IMG/VR virus record: IMGVR_UViG_3300007512_001961 | Coordinates: 1 to 22,531 of that record | DNA from: a virus | DNA: 22,531 nucleotides | Strand: one strand, 5' to 3' | In this document: piece by piece, positions 7,337 through 15,614 of the stretch | Numbering within the stretch: position 1 is the stretch's first letter | How the letters are laid out: each line of letters begins with the position of its first letter | The notes under the pieces: model-generated | Databases searched by the model: none | Seen by the model: only the letters and a program-made list of their open reading frames with translations | Told to the model about the DNA's origin: nothing | Made by a program: the position numbers and the translations under genes

Positions 7337-7366
7337 TTATATTCCTTTTTAGTAGTAATTAAACGC

Positions 7367-7394
7367 TGGAGGAGGGGCCAATTCCCCTCCTCCA
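7367..7394 (-). terminator. GC-rich hairpin after the SSB gene
   Basis: TGGAGGAGGGG (7367-7377) pairs perfectly with CCCCTCCTCCA (7384-7394) around a 6-nt loop: an 11-bp stem starting 15 nt after the SSB stop. On the minus strand it is followed by GCGTTTAATT, only a short T-run, so it may be a partial terminator or an mRNA 3'-end stabiliser rather than a full stop. Its place between the SSB and uvsX genes suggests it sets their ratio. Confidence 0.7.
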
Positions 7395-7408
7395 ACAAAA
7401 CAGTACCA

Positions 7409-8158
7409 TCAACCAACAAGGTCAGCAAAAGCTTTATCTACACTAGTTGCAGCTTTTTCATCGTTGTTATACTTGACAGTCTCTGACGATCCCTCTTCCG
7501 GGTCATTTCCCAGAAGGAACTCATCAAGCATCGCTTGCACTTCTTGAAAGCTTTTTCGACTATTCTCAAAGAGAGCGTCGAAATCGGGGATGTTTTCAAG
7601 GTGCTCGCGGCACTTTTCCGGATCATCAGGACAAAGCGGGGAACTTCGTCGGCGGGGGGTGATGTTCGTTACTGGAAACGAGGCACCCGCGGGTTTTCCG
7701 TAAGTGATGGTCAAATCAGTTCCGGACTCAGGATCGGTGATATCACCGTATTCTGGGTTTAGCACAAGGTTGAGCAATGTTTCATACACTTGCTTGCCAA
7801 AGCCCCAAACACGCACACCTTGGTCTTCCTCTCCTCGTACCAAAACGGGAGCAAAGAAACGTTGGCGCGCAGAAAGCTTCTTGGCCATGCGCTTACTATC
7901 TTCTGTGCCTTCTTTCCAAAGTTGACTCACAAAAGAATCTAGAGGACAGTCTTCGCCAAAGTTTCGCTTTGGACTAAGAAATCCGGGATTGTCCCCAACA
8001 TTGTAATGGAACCAATAATCCTTAAAAGGATCTCCATCTGCAGTTGGCACAATACGAATTGTTTGTTCTCCGTCTTGTGGTCGCCAAAAACGATTGTTGC
8101 CGTTTTTGCTTTCTAGAGCCACCTTTCGGGCTCGCATTTTTTTAAGATCTAAAGTCAT
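7409..8158 (-). CDS. Single-stranded DNA-binding protein, T4 gp32-like
   Basis: 249 aa. The core matches the gp32-like OB-fold proteins of T4-related phages: RPQDGEQTIRIVPTADGDPF (26-45), the FHYNVGDNPGFLSPKRNFG stretch (50-68), ARQRFFAPVLVRGEEDQGVRVWGFG (97-121), LLNLVLNPEYGDITDPESGT and TYGKPAGASFP. It coats ssDNA and coordinates polymerase, helicase and UvsX. The C-terminus has an acidic, flexible region (DPEEGSSETV) and ends AFADLVG, the place where gp32 relatives contact partners. In the zinc region only Cys71 of the usual CPxC pair remains (CPLDSF), so a zinc site is doubtful. ATG at 8158 has AAGGAG 6 nt upstream, and a promoter precedes it. Confidence 0.88.
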   Translation of the reverse strand: MTLDLKKMRARKVALESKNGNNRFWRPQDGEQTIRIVPTADGDPFKDYWFHYNVGDNPGFLSPKRNFGEDCPLDSFVSQLWKEGTEDSKRMAKKLSARQRFFAPVLVRGEEDQGVRVWGFGKQVYETLLNLVLNPEYGDITDPESGTDLTITYGKPAGASFPVTNITPRRRSSPLCPDDPEKCREHLENIPDFDALFENSRKSFQEVQAMLDEFLLGNDPEEGSSETVKYNNDEKAATSVDKAFADLVG

Positions 8159-8211
8159 TTTTTCTCCTTGTTAAAGTTACAATGATAACTCTCTCATTGC
8201 ACTGTTTTTCT

Positions 8212-8240
8212 ATAGTATCAAACAATGAAATCAATGTCAA
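8212..8240 (-). promoter_or_regulatory. Sigma70-like promoter for SSB, TTGACA-17-TACTAT
   Basis: A perfect -35 TTGACA (8240-8235) and -10 TACTAT (8217-8212) are spaced by 17 nt on the minus strand. The -10 is preceded by TTTGA, as in the promoter at 4036-4064. The -35 overlaps the stop codon of the FtsZ-like gene. Transcription would begin near 8205, leaving about 45 nt of leader ending in an AAGGAG ribosome site. This gives the SSB gene its own promoter for host-type RNA polymerase, suggesting early or middle expression. Confidence 0.75.
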
Positions 8241-9088
8241 GCATTTTTTTCATTTTTTTCAATTAATGTGCTATTGGATATACAATAACCATAAGATTGC
8301 TCATATTTGGTTGAAAATATCCCATAACTCACCTTCATTTTATCATGTTCTCTGTTGCTTTTAACATAATTTTTGATCTTTTTCATAAGTGTCCCATCTG
8401 ATTCAAGAAAATGCTCTGGAATAGCATAATAATGCCTCTTTTCTCTCGGCATTGTAAAATCAAAAAATAGTTTTTCTTCTCCAGATTCAATATCAATCAG
8501 CCCAAGAGTAGACACTCTTGCTGTCTCTATATAATTTGCAAAAGTATTCATTATTGACTTGGAATGGTTAAAGACATTTATCATGTGAAAGGTAGAAACA
8601 ATCAATTCATTTAAATGTCTGAAATAGTCTTTAATTGGTATATCGCCAATAATTTCAGCTAGTTTTACATTATCAACAACATAAACACGCTCAAATAATG
8701 CTGATCTGGCGTATTCTTGAAGTACCCCAAACATCAGGTTTTCTTGTAAAAGTTTTTGTTCGTTTAGTAAGGTGCGATCTGGTTTTATATATAAAACACT
8801 TATGGTACAATCTTTATTCCTGAGTTGTTCAAGAATTCTCAAACTGGCGCCAGAAATATTGCCGCAACTTGTTATCAGCAAAACATGTTCGTTAACCTCT
8901 TTCAAAAACTCACCTATTTCATCTGCAGGTGTTAGCTCTTCGTATTTTTCGAAGCTGATCTGCTCAGGCACACTAAAACAGTTGTCTCCACTGATAGCTG
9001 TGTCGATCTTATATATATTATATTGAGGGTATTGCTTAAAAAGATTAGCAACGTTACACCCTGATTCCCCTAGTCCAATTATATTCAT
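8237..9088 (-). CDS. Divergent FtsZ/tubulin-superfamily protein
   Basis: 283 aa from ATG 9088, a choice that puts the first beta strand at the N-terminus as in FtsZ. A TTG at 9097 is the alternative. The FtsZ order is followed: MNIIGLGESGCNVANLF (1-17) matches the G-box strand-loop-helix; HVLLITSCGNISGAS (68-82) sits where FtsZ has GGGTGTG; then SVLYIKPD (97-104) for AVVTKPF; VYVVDNVKL (135-143) for the IPND-L base-binding loop; FRHLNELI (156-163) for helix H7; and MINVFNHSKSIM (169-180) where FtsZ has INxDFADxxxxM. The tubulin signature is thus degenerate and the catalytic Asp residues of the T7 loop are replaced. A filament or nucleotide-binding role in the infected cell is possible; GTPase activity is doubtful. 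It lies between polymerase and SSB genes. Confidence 0.7.
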   Translation of the reverse strand: MNIIGLGESGCNVANLFKQYPQYNIYKIDTAISGDNCFSVPEQISFEKYEELTPADEIGEFLKEVNEHVLLITSCGNISGASLRILEQLRNKDCTISVLYIKPDRTLLNEQKLLQENLMFGVLQEYARSALFERVYVVDNVKLAEIIGDIPIKDYFRHLNELIVSTFHMINVFNHSKSIMNTFANYIETARVSTLGLIDIESGEEKLFFDFTMPREKRHYYAIPEHFLESDGTLMKKIKNYVKSNREHDKMKVSYGIFSTKYEQSYGYCISNSTLIEKNEKNA

Positions 9089-9096
9089 CTTATCCA

Positions 9097-9102
9097 ATTA
9101 TA
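9097..9102 (-). promoter_or_regulatory. Extended -10 promoter candidate before the FtsZ-like gene
   Basis: A perfect TATAAT (9102-9097) is preceded by TTGA, giving the extended -10 form TGnTATAAT. No convincing -35 is seen. The element overlaps the polymerase stop codon and ends 8 nt before the ATG at 9088, the same geometry as the 4036 promoter, so transcripts would be leaderless or nearly so. Confidence 0.45.
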
Positions 9103-10293
9103 TCAATAAATGTGTAGTTTTTTCATATCCCCATAGTTTTTTCCAGCAAAAACATTAACTCGAAACTTTCCTAATTCTGTTTTTGCAAACTCTTCTTTTA
9201 AATCATTGAGTAGAAACTGATCTTCTTCTGCAAAGTCCATGATCAATGAGTCGTGCATGCAAAATGAAATATAGGATTTTTTCCCTTCTAGTGTTTTGGC
9301 TATCTTTATCATTTGTCGCAAAAATAGATCTGCGGCAGTCGATTGAACTATATAATTTAACGCATGGTGGTTCCCTGCTTCGATTTTTTTGTTGAAGTAT
9401 GTTTTCACGTGTGTGCCGTCCCAGTATTTTTCTAACAAGTCGTCGCGGTTATAAGCTCGATTTGAAAGAAGATCTTTTGAATCCGGATTATAAAGCCATG
9501 CAAATATTCGCTTTTTTGCCCCCTCTCTAGACAGGGCACCCCTATAGACATTTTCTGCGTTCCATGCGTGAAGGTCCTCTACCGGCTGCTTTTTGCCCAA
9601 AAGGGACATCATTACGCGTAATTCCATTGCGTTAAAGTCAAACTCCAAAAACCAATCATTGTGTGGTTTAAGAATCTTTCTATAGGACTTGTCCATAGTG
9701 AGAATCGGAAAAGAACCAGAAAGTGTAGACAACCTTCCGGTTTTAGTTTTGTACATATCATACTTAATCTGATTTAAGTGCTTGTTTTTCTTAACAAATT
9801 GTCTTGCTTTGAATTTGTGAAGAGAATCTGATAGAGAAGCAAAATCAGTATTTAGCTTTCTATATTTTATGTCTGTCAAGATCTTTGATAGAGAAAGAAA
9901 AAAATCATAATTCTCTGGCTTGCTGTGTTTTATAAAAACATATTTAGAGATTGCATTTTTCACTTTTGCGTAATCCCGTAAAAAAGCACGGGGGACCAAC
10001 TTAAAAAAACAATGTTGACTTAAATCAAGGTTTGCTTCAGCGCAAGACCGATAAAAAGCCTTAAGTTTACTATTGACCTTTTCCCAATCTTTTCGAAGAT
10101 AGTCCGGACACATTTCATCCAAAGACTTGCCCATACAATAAATTTGTGCATATTCTATGTCTTTATAGTCTTTTAAGGATGCTGAATAAGACCATGTTTC
10201 TGTTAGGTTTTTTGGTGATTTCTTGAAGTAAATCGCATCATTCACATATATCGCCACGCAGTCTTCTTTTTCATCAAACGTTTGAAAAAGCAT
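9103..10293 (-). CDS. Family A DNA polymerase, polymerase domain only
   Basis: 396 aa. The palm and fingers motifs are clear: TGRLST (185-190), motif A EFDFNAMELRVM (217-228) with Asp219, motif B following the RxxxKxxxF pattern (Arg256, Lys260, Phe264, Tyr268), HHALNYIVQSTAADL (309-323) and motif C CMHDSL (345-350) with His347-Asp348. There is no 3'-5' exonuclease and no 5' nuclease domain; the 180 residues before the thumb/palm are unlike either, and the whole protein is far shorter than Pol I or T7 gp5. The 5' nuclease is a separate gene at 1419-2387, and proofreading, if any, must come from another protein. ATG at 10293 follows an AGGGGG purine run. It is the first replication gene after the tail module. 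Confidence 0.9.
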   Translation of the reverse strand: MLFQTFDEKEDCVAIYVNDAIYFKKSPKNLTETWSYSASLKDYKDIEYAQIYCMGKSLDEMCPDYLRKDWEKVNSKLKAFYRSCAEANLDLSQHCFFKLVPRAFLRDYAKVKNAISKYVFIKHSKPENYDFFLSLSKILTDIKYRKLNTDFASLSDSLHKFKARQFVKKNKHLNQIKYDMYKTKTGRLSTLSGSFPILTMDKSYRKILKPHNDWFLEFDFNAMELRVMMSLLGKKQPVEDLHAWNAENVYRGALSREGAKKRIFAWLYNPDSKDLLSNRAYNRDDLLEKYWDGTHVKTYFNKKIEAGNHHALNYIVQSTAADLFLRQMIKIAKTLEGKKSYISFCMHDSLIMDFAEEDQFLLNDLKEEFAKTELGKFRVNVFAGKNYGDMKKLHIY

Positions 10294-10301
10294 ATCGCCC
10301 C

Positions 10302-12050
10302 CTAGTATCCACCCCCAGATGAGCTAGGGTTGGTAGCTTCGGCTGGTAGGCCAGATGAACCAAGTAGTTTATGTTTGGTTTTTTTCTTTTTTTGCTCAAT
10401 TTCGTCTTTGTATATATTCTCATAACCAATGAGTCTTTTTTTAATTTCTTTATTAATATACCTGAAAGCGGTGTCCGTGTCAAGTATTTTAAAGTACCCA
10501 TATGCTTTTTTTAATACTCTAGAATATTTACCGGCAGACCACTTAATTTTATTTTCTAAGAGCCTGACATCTAAATAGAACTTTAACCAAAACATGTCTC
10601 CGTATTTTTCTTTGAAGGCTGTTTCTGCAATATCCTTTCTCTCGATCTCTTTCACCACTTTGGTACCAAAGCCTTTTTCTGAGCACCCTACGGTCTTTAT
10701 TATCTTTACAGTAGGGTTTGTCACTATATATGTTTTATAATAAAGGAGCATCGTTTCTTCCAAGCGCAGCATCTCTTCGTCGGAAATCTTTTCAAAAAAC
10801 TCTTCAAATATTGCATCCATTACAAAAACCCTTGAGTCGCACATTGTAGGTAAATTTTTTCCCTGTTCGGTGCAATTCTTGATTTTTCTAGTGTAAATTG
10901 GAATGGAATACTGGTTGAAAATTAGTTCAGTTATTGGATCGACCGACCCAGCCATTTTAATTGTTTCCCACTTATTACTGTGTTCTGCCTCAATAGCCTC
11001 TCTTTTTGCTTCGAAGCCCGTTTGTATGTCGTTAAGGACTTTGATCCCACCCTCCATCTGCGCAGATGGCATCTGCCATATATTATCAGTATAGCTGTTT
11101 AGTTTTTCGTTTGTGACTTCATCCAACACTTGGCCAACATTTTCCTTGCTACCAAATATTTTTTGCCACGTCGAATCTAAACGCTCCTTGTATACTTCTT
11201 CTGTTGCCTCTTCCAACAAGGGCCTTTCAAAGGCAATTCTAGCGTACTCACGCATCTTATGAGAAGTAAGATCTGCCACCAAGCGCCATGGGACGTTTCT
11301 ATCTAAAAAGAATCCGTGTTTTCTTGCGGCCAATTGAAAGAAACTAAAGTTTGGGTGATTAATAAACTTTTGCTTTTCTTTATCATCGTCATATTTTCCA
11401 TTATGAATTTCAATGCAAAGACCGGTGAACAACGGAGATAAATTATTAGAAACCACCAATCCGCTCATTGAAAGCGGGAAGAAAGGAATCGAATCCTTCA
11501 TAAAAATATTAAAGTATTCTATAAAATCAGATTCGTCAAATATTTTGTTTTGTAAAGGGTAAGCCCTAGCTAGCTGATCTCCCGACGCGATTTTTAAATA
11601 TTGCAGCGTGTATAAACCATAGTGTATTTGCCTATATTTTTTCCATGCTTTTTCTATATTATAATAACTCTTGTGGGGGTTACATTTTGCGATAATTCCG
11701 GAAGGCTTAATATACCCATTGTTTACATGTGCAGTGATATACAACTTTAAATCATCGTAAGCGTCTGCAACAAAATTTAATACTGAAAGTTCTTCAAGAT
11801 TGTTGTTTGGGCCAGTTGATAGTGTTCTAAGCATTTCTTCTTTTGGAAAAACGAACTCTTTATTCATATCAACGCGGCCATATAAAGGATTTTCATTAAT
11901 TAAATCAATGGGCTGGACAGGCCATGGCGATTTTCCATTCGGAAACACCTCGCCATAGTAAAACACCTTTTGATCAAAAAGACCAGCAGTGCTTGCCAGC
12001 GAGTTCTTTGCTTTTGCTATTTTCCCTTTTAAATCGTTTAAAGTTGTCAT
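10302..12050 (-). CDS. Large hypothetical protein, probably virion-associated (582 aa)
   Basis: Not recognised. The start is ATG at 12050, 2 nt after the stop of the 1066-aa gene (TAACAATG); an upstream frame extension to 12095 would overlap that gene and lacks a ribosome site. The N-terminal third is rich in aromatic residues (YYGEVFPNGKSPWPVQPIDL), the middle is mixed helical, residues about 290-400 are charged and probably coiled, and the C-terminus ends in a Lys-rich stretch followed by a Ser/Gly tail (SSGGGY). No catalytic motif or membrane segment is evident. Its tight coupling to the hub-like gene and distance from any enzyme motif argue for a structural or tail-assembly protein, but this is context only. 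Confidence 0.6.
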   Translation of the reverse strand: MTTLNDLKGKIAKAKNSLASTAGLFDQKVFYYGEVFPNGKSPWPVQPIDLINENPLYGRVDMNKEFVFPKEEMLRTLSTGPNNNLEELSVLNFVADAYDDLKLYITAHVNNGYIKPSGIIAKCNPHKSYYNIEKAWKKYRQIHYGLYTLQYLKIASGDQLARAYPLQNKIFDESDFIEYFNIFMKDSIPFFPLSMSGLVVSNNLSPLFTGLCIEIHNGKYDDDKEKQKFINHPNFSFFQLAARKHGFFLDRNVPWRLVADLTSHKMREYARIAFERPLLEEATEEVYKERLDSTWQKIFGSKENVGQVLDEVTNEKLNSYTDNIWQMPSAQMEGGIKVLNDIQTGFEAKREAIEAEHSNKWETIKMAGSVDPITELIFNQYSIPIYTRKIKNCTEQGKNLPTMCDSRVFVMDAIFEEFFEKISDEEMLRLEETMLLYYKTYIVTNPTVKIIKTVGCSEKGFGTKVVKEIERKDIAETAFKEKYGDMFWLKFYLDVRLLENKIKWSAGKYSRVLKKAYGYFKILDTDTAFRYINKEIKKRLIGYENIYKDEIEQKKKKTKHKLLGSSGLPAEATNPSSSGGGY

Positions 12051-12052
12051 TG

Positions 12053-15000
12053 TTAACCCATCATGTTGTCGTCGACAACGATGCCTTCTGTCCAACCGGC
12101 CTTTTTAATTAAGGTCTTTACTGCGTCGGTTGCGCCCATTATGTTCACTGCTGTTTTCACATTTTGTTTTTTGCCGCACTCGCCAAATGTAACCCATTTC
12201 GCAGTAATTGTCGTTTCGTGAAAAGTGTCTCCATGTAAAACGCTATGATCTACAGCGGTTATCAAATAAAAACCACCTATGCCCAACTCTTTCCACTGTT
12301 GATAGGAACCACCGCCAGTTCTTCTCGGATCAACAAATATCAGCATGCCTGGTTTAAATATGTTATTGCCAAACATCGTGACTTCAAAATCATAAACATC
12401 TCGCAATTGGGTTTCACCCTTTTTTCTCCGCATAGCATGAATTCGGGATTCTCTGAGCCATGGAATACTCAATCTTTTAAATCCGTAATCTTTAAATACG
12501 CCCGGCACTTTTCCTAATTCAAGATATTGAACTCCTTTTAGTACGTTATTCTTCTTAGCAGTAGGATCTAAGCGCGCAGGAACATAGTTGTGCACATATA
12601 TATACATATAATTATATTGTTGTTCTAAGGGGGTGTCTGCGGCAATGTCAACCATCCTGCTAAAGTCCAATTGTGATCCATATGGATGTTTTTTTACCCC
12701 TCCAACTCCAAAGCGCGTGTCCACTATTCTGTAATCCCACTTTTTTCCACTATCCCACAAATATGCGCTCGAACCTCCATCCGGAGGATACTTTGGCCCA
12801 AGCGGATAAAACGGAGGAATGTGCTTACCATTAACTTTTTTCATCTTTGAAGTAAATTGCAAAATTTTTACTGTTTCAGATCTAGAACCGGCTCCTTCCA
12901 AACATCGTTCTCCTAGGGCTTTTGTTATCAGTTTCTGAACCACATCTCTTATAAACTCACCCAAGAGATATTCCTCTCTGTCGGTTTGTATTACATTTTC
13001 AGCCCAAAACCCCATCAGCAGTTTTAAAGATATAGGTACTTGAGCCAAATTTATTTGCGTTATGTTATTGTTTGTGCCAGAATTCCAATCAATCAAAGGC
13101 CCGAACAACACACCCATTCGGCGCTCATAAAGACCTTCGCCTCTTTTATATGTTGGGCTGCTGCCGTTAAGAAGTGGATCCTGCATGGTTGCAAGATCTA
13201 TTGCCACATCAATCAAATCACCAAGAGTGGTGAAATATATATTTTTGTATTTTTGGCGACCACCAGCAAACTCTCCGGTGCTTACACCAGCAAGAGCATC
13301 CAAAGGGCCGTCCGAAGTAAGCTTTTGTTTCATTGCTTCCGACGCTTTGGTGATGGAATCTTCATCCATGTCGGTGGTCTCTTTTAACACCTTGGTATAA
13401 TTATTAATTATTTTTTTTAATGCACGTGAGCCGGGCGAGCCTGGATTGACCACTGTGACACTGTTATATGAAGCCTCATAAGGATTATTTGCCGGATCGG
13501 CGGCTGCAGCTTCAGCATCGTCTTTTGCGTGTTCTGCTGCAGCAGGCTCACTCCCTATCGCACCTCCGGAAGTCATTCCAACATCTTCTAAATGGGCTTT
13601 AAGGTGATATATCCTTGCTTTAGAATACAGTATCTGAAAAAGAAGCTTATATCGAGTCGACTTTAGGGCGCGTCTCTTAGACTTGACATACATGCGATAT
13701 CTTGTAACTAACTCGCGAAACACTACTATGGCATTCTCAGGAGTATTGCTGGGGTTTCCATCCGAGTCATATTTTAGACCACCCCATATAAACTTAGGTT
13801 GGCGACCTGCGGCCGCAGCGCGGCCTTGCTCTCTTTGTACTGCAGCAGAGTTAATAATAATATTATCGTAGCTCAAAGGCGTATCTTGATTGGGGCCGCG
13901 AAAAGGTAAATTAATCAGCCACGGACTCTTGTTGTGTTTTTGCAAAAGACTCCGGAGTTTGCTATAGCTTAAGGCTGCCTGATTGTCTGCATCTTTTCCG
14001 GCCAAAGACTCTTCTAATTTTAATCCCTGTGCCTCAACTTGTTTTAAGAGCCTTTCGGCCATGGCTAAATTTGCCAAATAAGAGCCCATGGCTTTAGATT
14101 CTCTATCCGGTACTTCAATGATGTTCAAATCTGGTGAGTTTATCACATCCTCAAGGTATGCTGAATATTTAAAATTGATTTGAAGGCCCGGGTCAGAAAC
14201 AGTGGCATCCGGGTATACCACGACATGCTCTTTAAATTGCAGCCTAAAAACCAAAGTTGAGGAGTGTAAAAAGTTTTTAAGCTCTTCTCTTTCTGTCTTT
14301 GAAAAACGCTGTCCATCACCCAACATGTCCACCAAGTCAAAATTAACTTGATTATCATACTTTAAAACAGCTTGAATTTCAAAAAACTCCTCATTCATCT
14401 TCATGCCCTCGTGTGCGATGGCTAGCCCTGAATAATCAGTGGGCTGTTCAGGGCAAGGCTCTGCCCCAACGTAGTCATATGAACTAATTTTTTTAGAGGT
14501 GGAAACTTTTTTGATTGGCCCAGTTTGATTGACATGCCTTTCGCTCCAAGAAATCAAATCTTTATAACTCCAATTATACTTTGTGGAATCTCCGGGCTTT
14601 TGATACTCAAAAACGTGGTTAAACAGCTGAAAAGAAGAAAAGTGTAAAGAAAAATTAAAATCATCAACAATGTTTACCTGAGCCGGATCTTCCCCTCTAA
14701 AAGTGATGTTAAGACTGCTTGGCATAACATTGCCTAATTCAGAGCGCGATCTAAATATCTCATCCATGGGGGAGAAGTGTTCCTTTTTTGAGCCGTTCTG
14801 ATCCCCTTGTAGTTTATCGCTTCCCAGAAGCGGTATCGACTCTCCTATTAACATTGGTATCTTAAGTGGAACACCAGGGAATTTTTTGCTAGTTTTCTTC
14901 CGCGGATAAAGTTTGTATAGTTGCAATTGGGGCTTGAGTTGCGAGAGTATTTCAGGGGTTAGTCTAAAAAACATTCCCGCGCCATCAACAGATTGGAATT

Positions 15001-15253
15001 GAGAGGGTAGCAGTGCGGAATTTCGCATGGGGTGAATTGCTACCACATGATCATAAGTAAAAACATGCTCTTTCTCGCCCGGGCCAGAAAGGGCATGCAA
15101 ATCTTTTCTTTCCATTGGTGCCAATTTTTCAACTATACCATTTTTAGCGGCCATCAAAAAACATTGTTCTTGAAATTGAGATATTTTAGCTAGGCGCGCG
15201 CGTACAGTGGTTTCTGATTCTCTGCCTTCTGCTATATTTACTGGTCCTGACAT
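12053..15253 (-). CDS. Large baseplate hub-like structural protein (1066 aa)
   Basis: 1066 aa, no enzymatic motif. The C-terminal 120 residues contain FKPGMLIFVDPR and GGFYLITAVDHSVLHGDTFHETTITAKW (about 985-1025), the pattern seen in phage baseplate hub/spike-base proteins, where a strand pair ends the gp27/gp44-like fold. The N-terminal half has beta-rich segments, and an Ala/Asp/Glu-rich flexible linker lies near 560-590. Position after the tape measure, tube initiator and LysM genes is where myoviruses place hub genes. I infer a central hub component carrying extra domains, possibly a fusion of hub parts; it is much longer than T4 gp27 (about 390 aa). ATG at 15253 has AAGGAG about 13 nt upstream. 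Confidence 0.6.
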   Translation of the reverse strand: MSGPVNIAEGRESETTVRARLAKISQFQEQCFLMAAKNGIVEKLAPMERKDLHALSGPGEKEHVFTYDHVVAIHPMRNSALLPSQFQSVDGAGMFFRLTPEILSQLKPQLQLYKLYPRKKTSKKFPGVPLKIPMLIGESIPLLGSDKLQGDQNGSKKEHFSPMDEIFRSRSELGNVMPSSLNITFRGEDPAQVNIVDDFNFSLHFSSFQLFNHVFEYQKPGDSTKYNWSYKDLISWSERHVNQTGPIKKVSTSKKISSYDYVGAEPCPEQPTDYSGLAIAHEGMKMNEEFFEIQAVLKYDNQVNFDLVDMLGDGQRFSKTEREELKNFLHSSTLVFRLQFKEHVVVYPDATVSDPGLQINFKYSAYLEDVINSPDLNIIEVPDRESKAMGSYLANLAMAERLLKQVEAQGLKLEESLAGKDADNQAALSYSKLRSLLQKHNKSPWLINLPFRGPNQDTPLSYDNIIINSAAVQREQGRAAAAGRQPKFIWGGLKYDSDGNPSNTPENAIVVFRELVTRYRMYVKSKRRALKSTRYKLLFQILYSKARIYHLKAHLEDVGMTSGGAIGSEPAAAEHAKDDAEAAAADPANNPYEASYNSVTVVNPGSPGSRALKKIINNYTKVLKETTDMDEDSITKASEAMKQKLTSDGPLDALAGVSTGEFAGGRQKYKNIYFTTLGDLIDVAIDLATMQDPLLNGSSPTYKRGEGLYERRMGVLFGPLIDWNSGTNNNITQINLAQVPISLKLLMGFWAENVIQTDREEYLLGEFIRDVVQKLITKALGERCLEGAGSRSETVKILQFTSKMKKVNGKHIPPFYPLGPKYPPDGGSSAYLWDSGKKWDYRIVDTRFGVGGVKKHPYGSQLDFSRMVDIAADTPLEQQYNYMYIYVHNYVPARLDPTAKKNNVLKGVQYLELGKVPGVFKDYGFKRLSIPWLRESRIHAMRRKKGETQLRDVYDFEVTMFGNNIFKPGMLIFVDPRRTGGGSYQQWKELGIGGFYLITAVDHSVLHGDTFHETTITAKWVTFGECGKKQNVKTAVNIMGATDAVKTLIKKAGWTEGIVVDDNMMG

Positions 15254-15275
15254 TTACTTTTCTTTTCTCCTTAGT

Positions 15276-15614
15276 CTAATAATACATACCAAACGTCTGC
15301 AACACATCAGATAGTGGTGTAGGAATTAATATTAGATCTCCTCTGGAGAGATGGGCCTCTGTTGGCTTTTTATTATACCATGCAATGACCCACCAAAACT
15401 TAGATTCTCCATAGTGTTTGTGAGCCAGTTTGTAGTATTTGTCGCCATGAACCCAAACATGTTGAACGTTGTTTAGGTTGGCAATTTCTTCTACGCCCGG
15501 ATGTATCAACGTTGGTGTAGTATATTGTTCTATAAAAAATACTTTTCTTTTTGCAAACAACTCCTCGTAAAGAAGCTCATTGTTTATTGCCGTAGAGCGA
15601 TTGTCATATCTCAT
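15276..15614 (-). CDS. LysM-domain baseplate wedge protein, gp53-like
   Basis: 112 aa. The segment VWVHGDKYYKLAHKHYGESKFWWVIAWYNKK (about 54-84) followed by RGDLILIPTP (91-100) is the LysM-type fold used in phage baseplate proteins such as T4 gp53, which joins wedge subunits to the hub. The N-terminus (about 1-50) carries the family-specific extension. In this setting LysM serves assembly rather than peptidoglycan binding, though low-level cell wall contact cannot be excluded. ATG at 15614 overlaps the stop of the upstream gene (ATGA), so the two baseplate genes are translationally coupled. Confidence 0.8.
   Translation of the reverse strand: MRYDNRSTAINNELLYEELFAKRKVFFIEQYTTPTLIHPGVEEIANLNNVQHVWVHGDKYYKLAHKHYGESKFWWVIAWYNKKPTEAHLSRGDLILIPTPLSDVLQTFGMYY

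Noticed and set aside
12051-12095. Upstream extension of the 582-aa protein to 12095
   Set aside because: It would overlap the hub-like gene, encode a basic peptide unlike the rest, and has no ribosome site; ATG 12050 directly follows the upstream stop.
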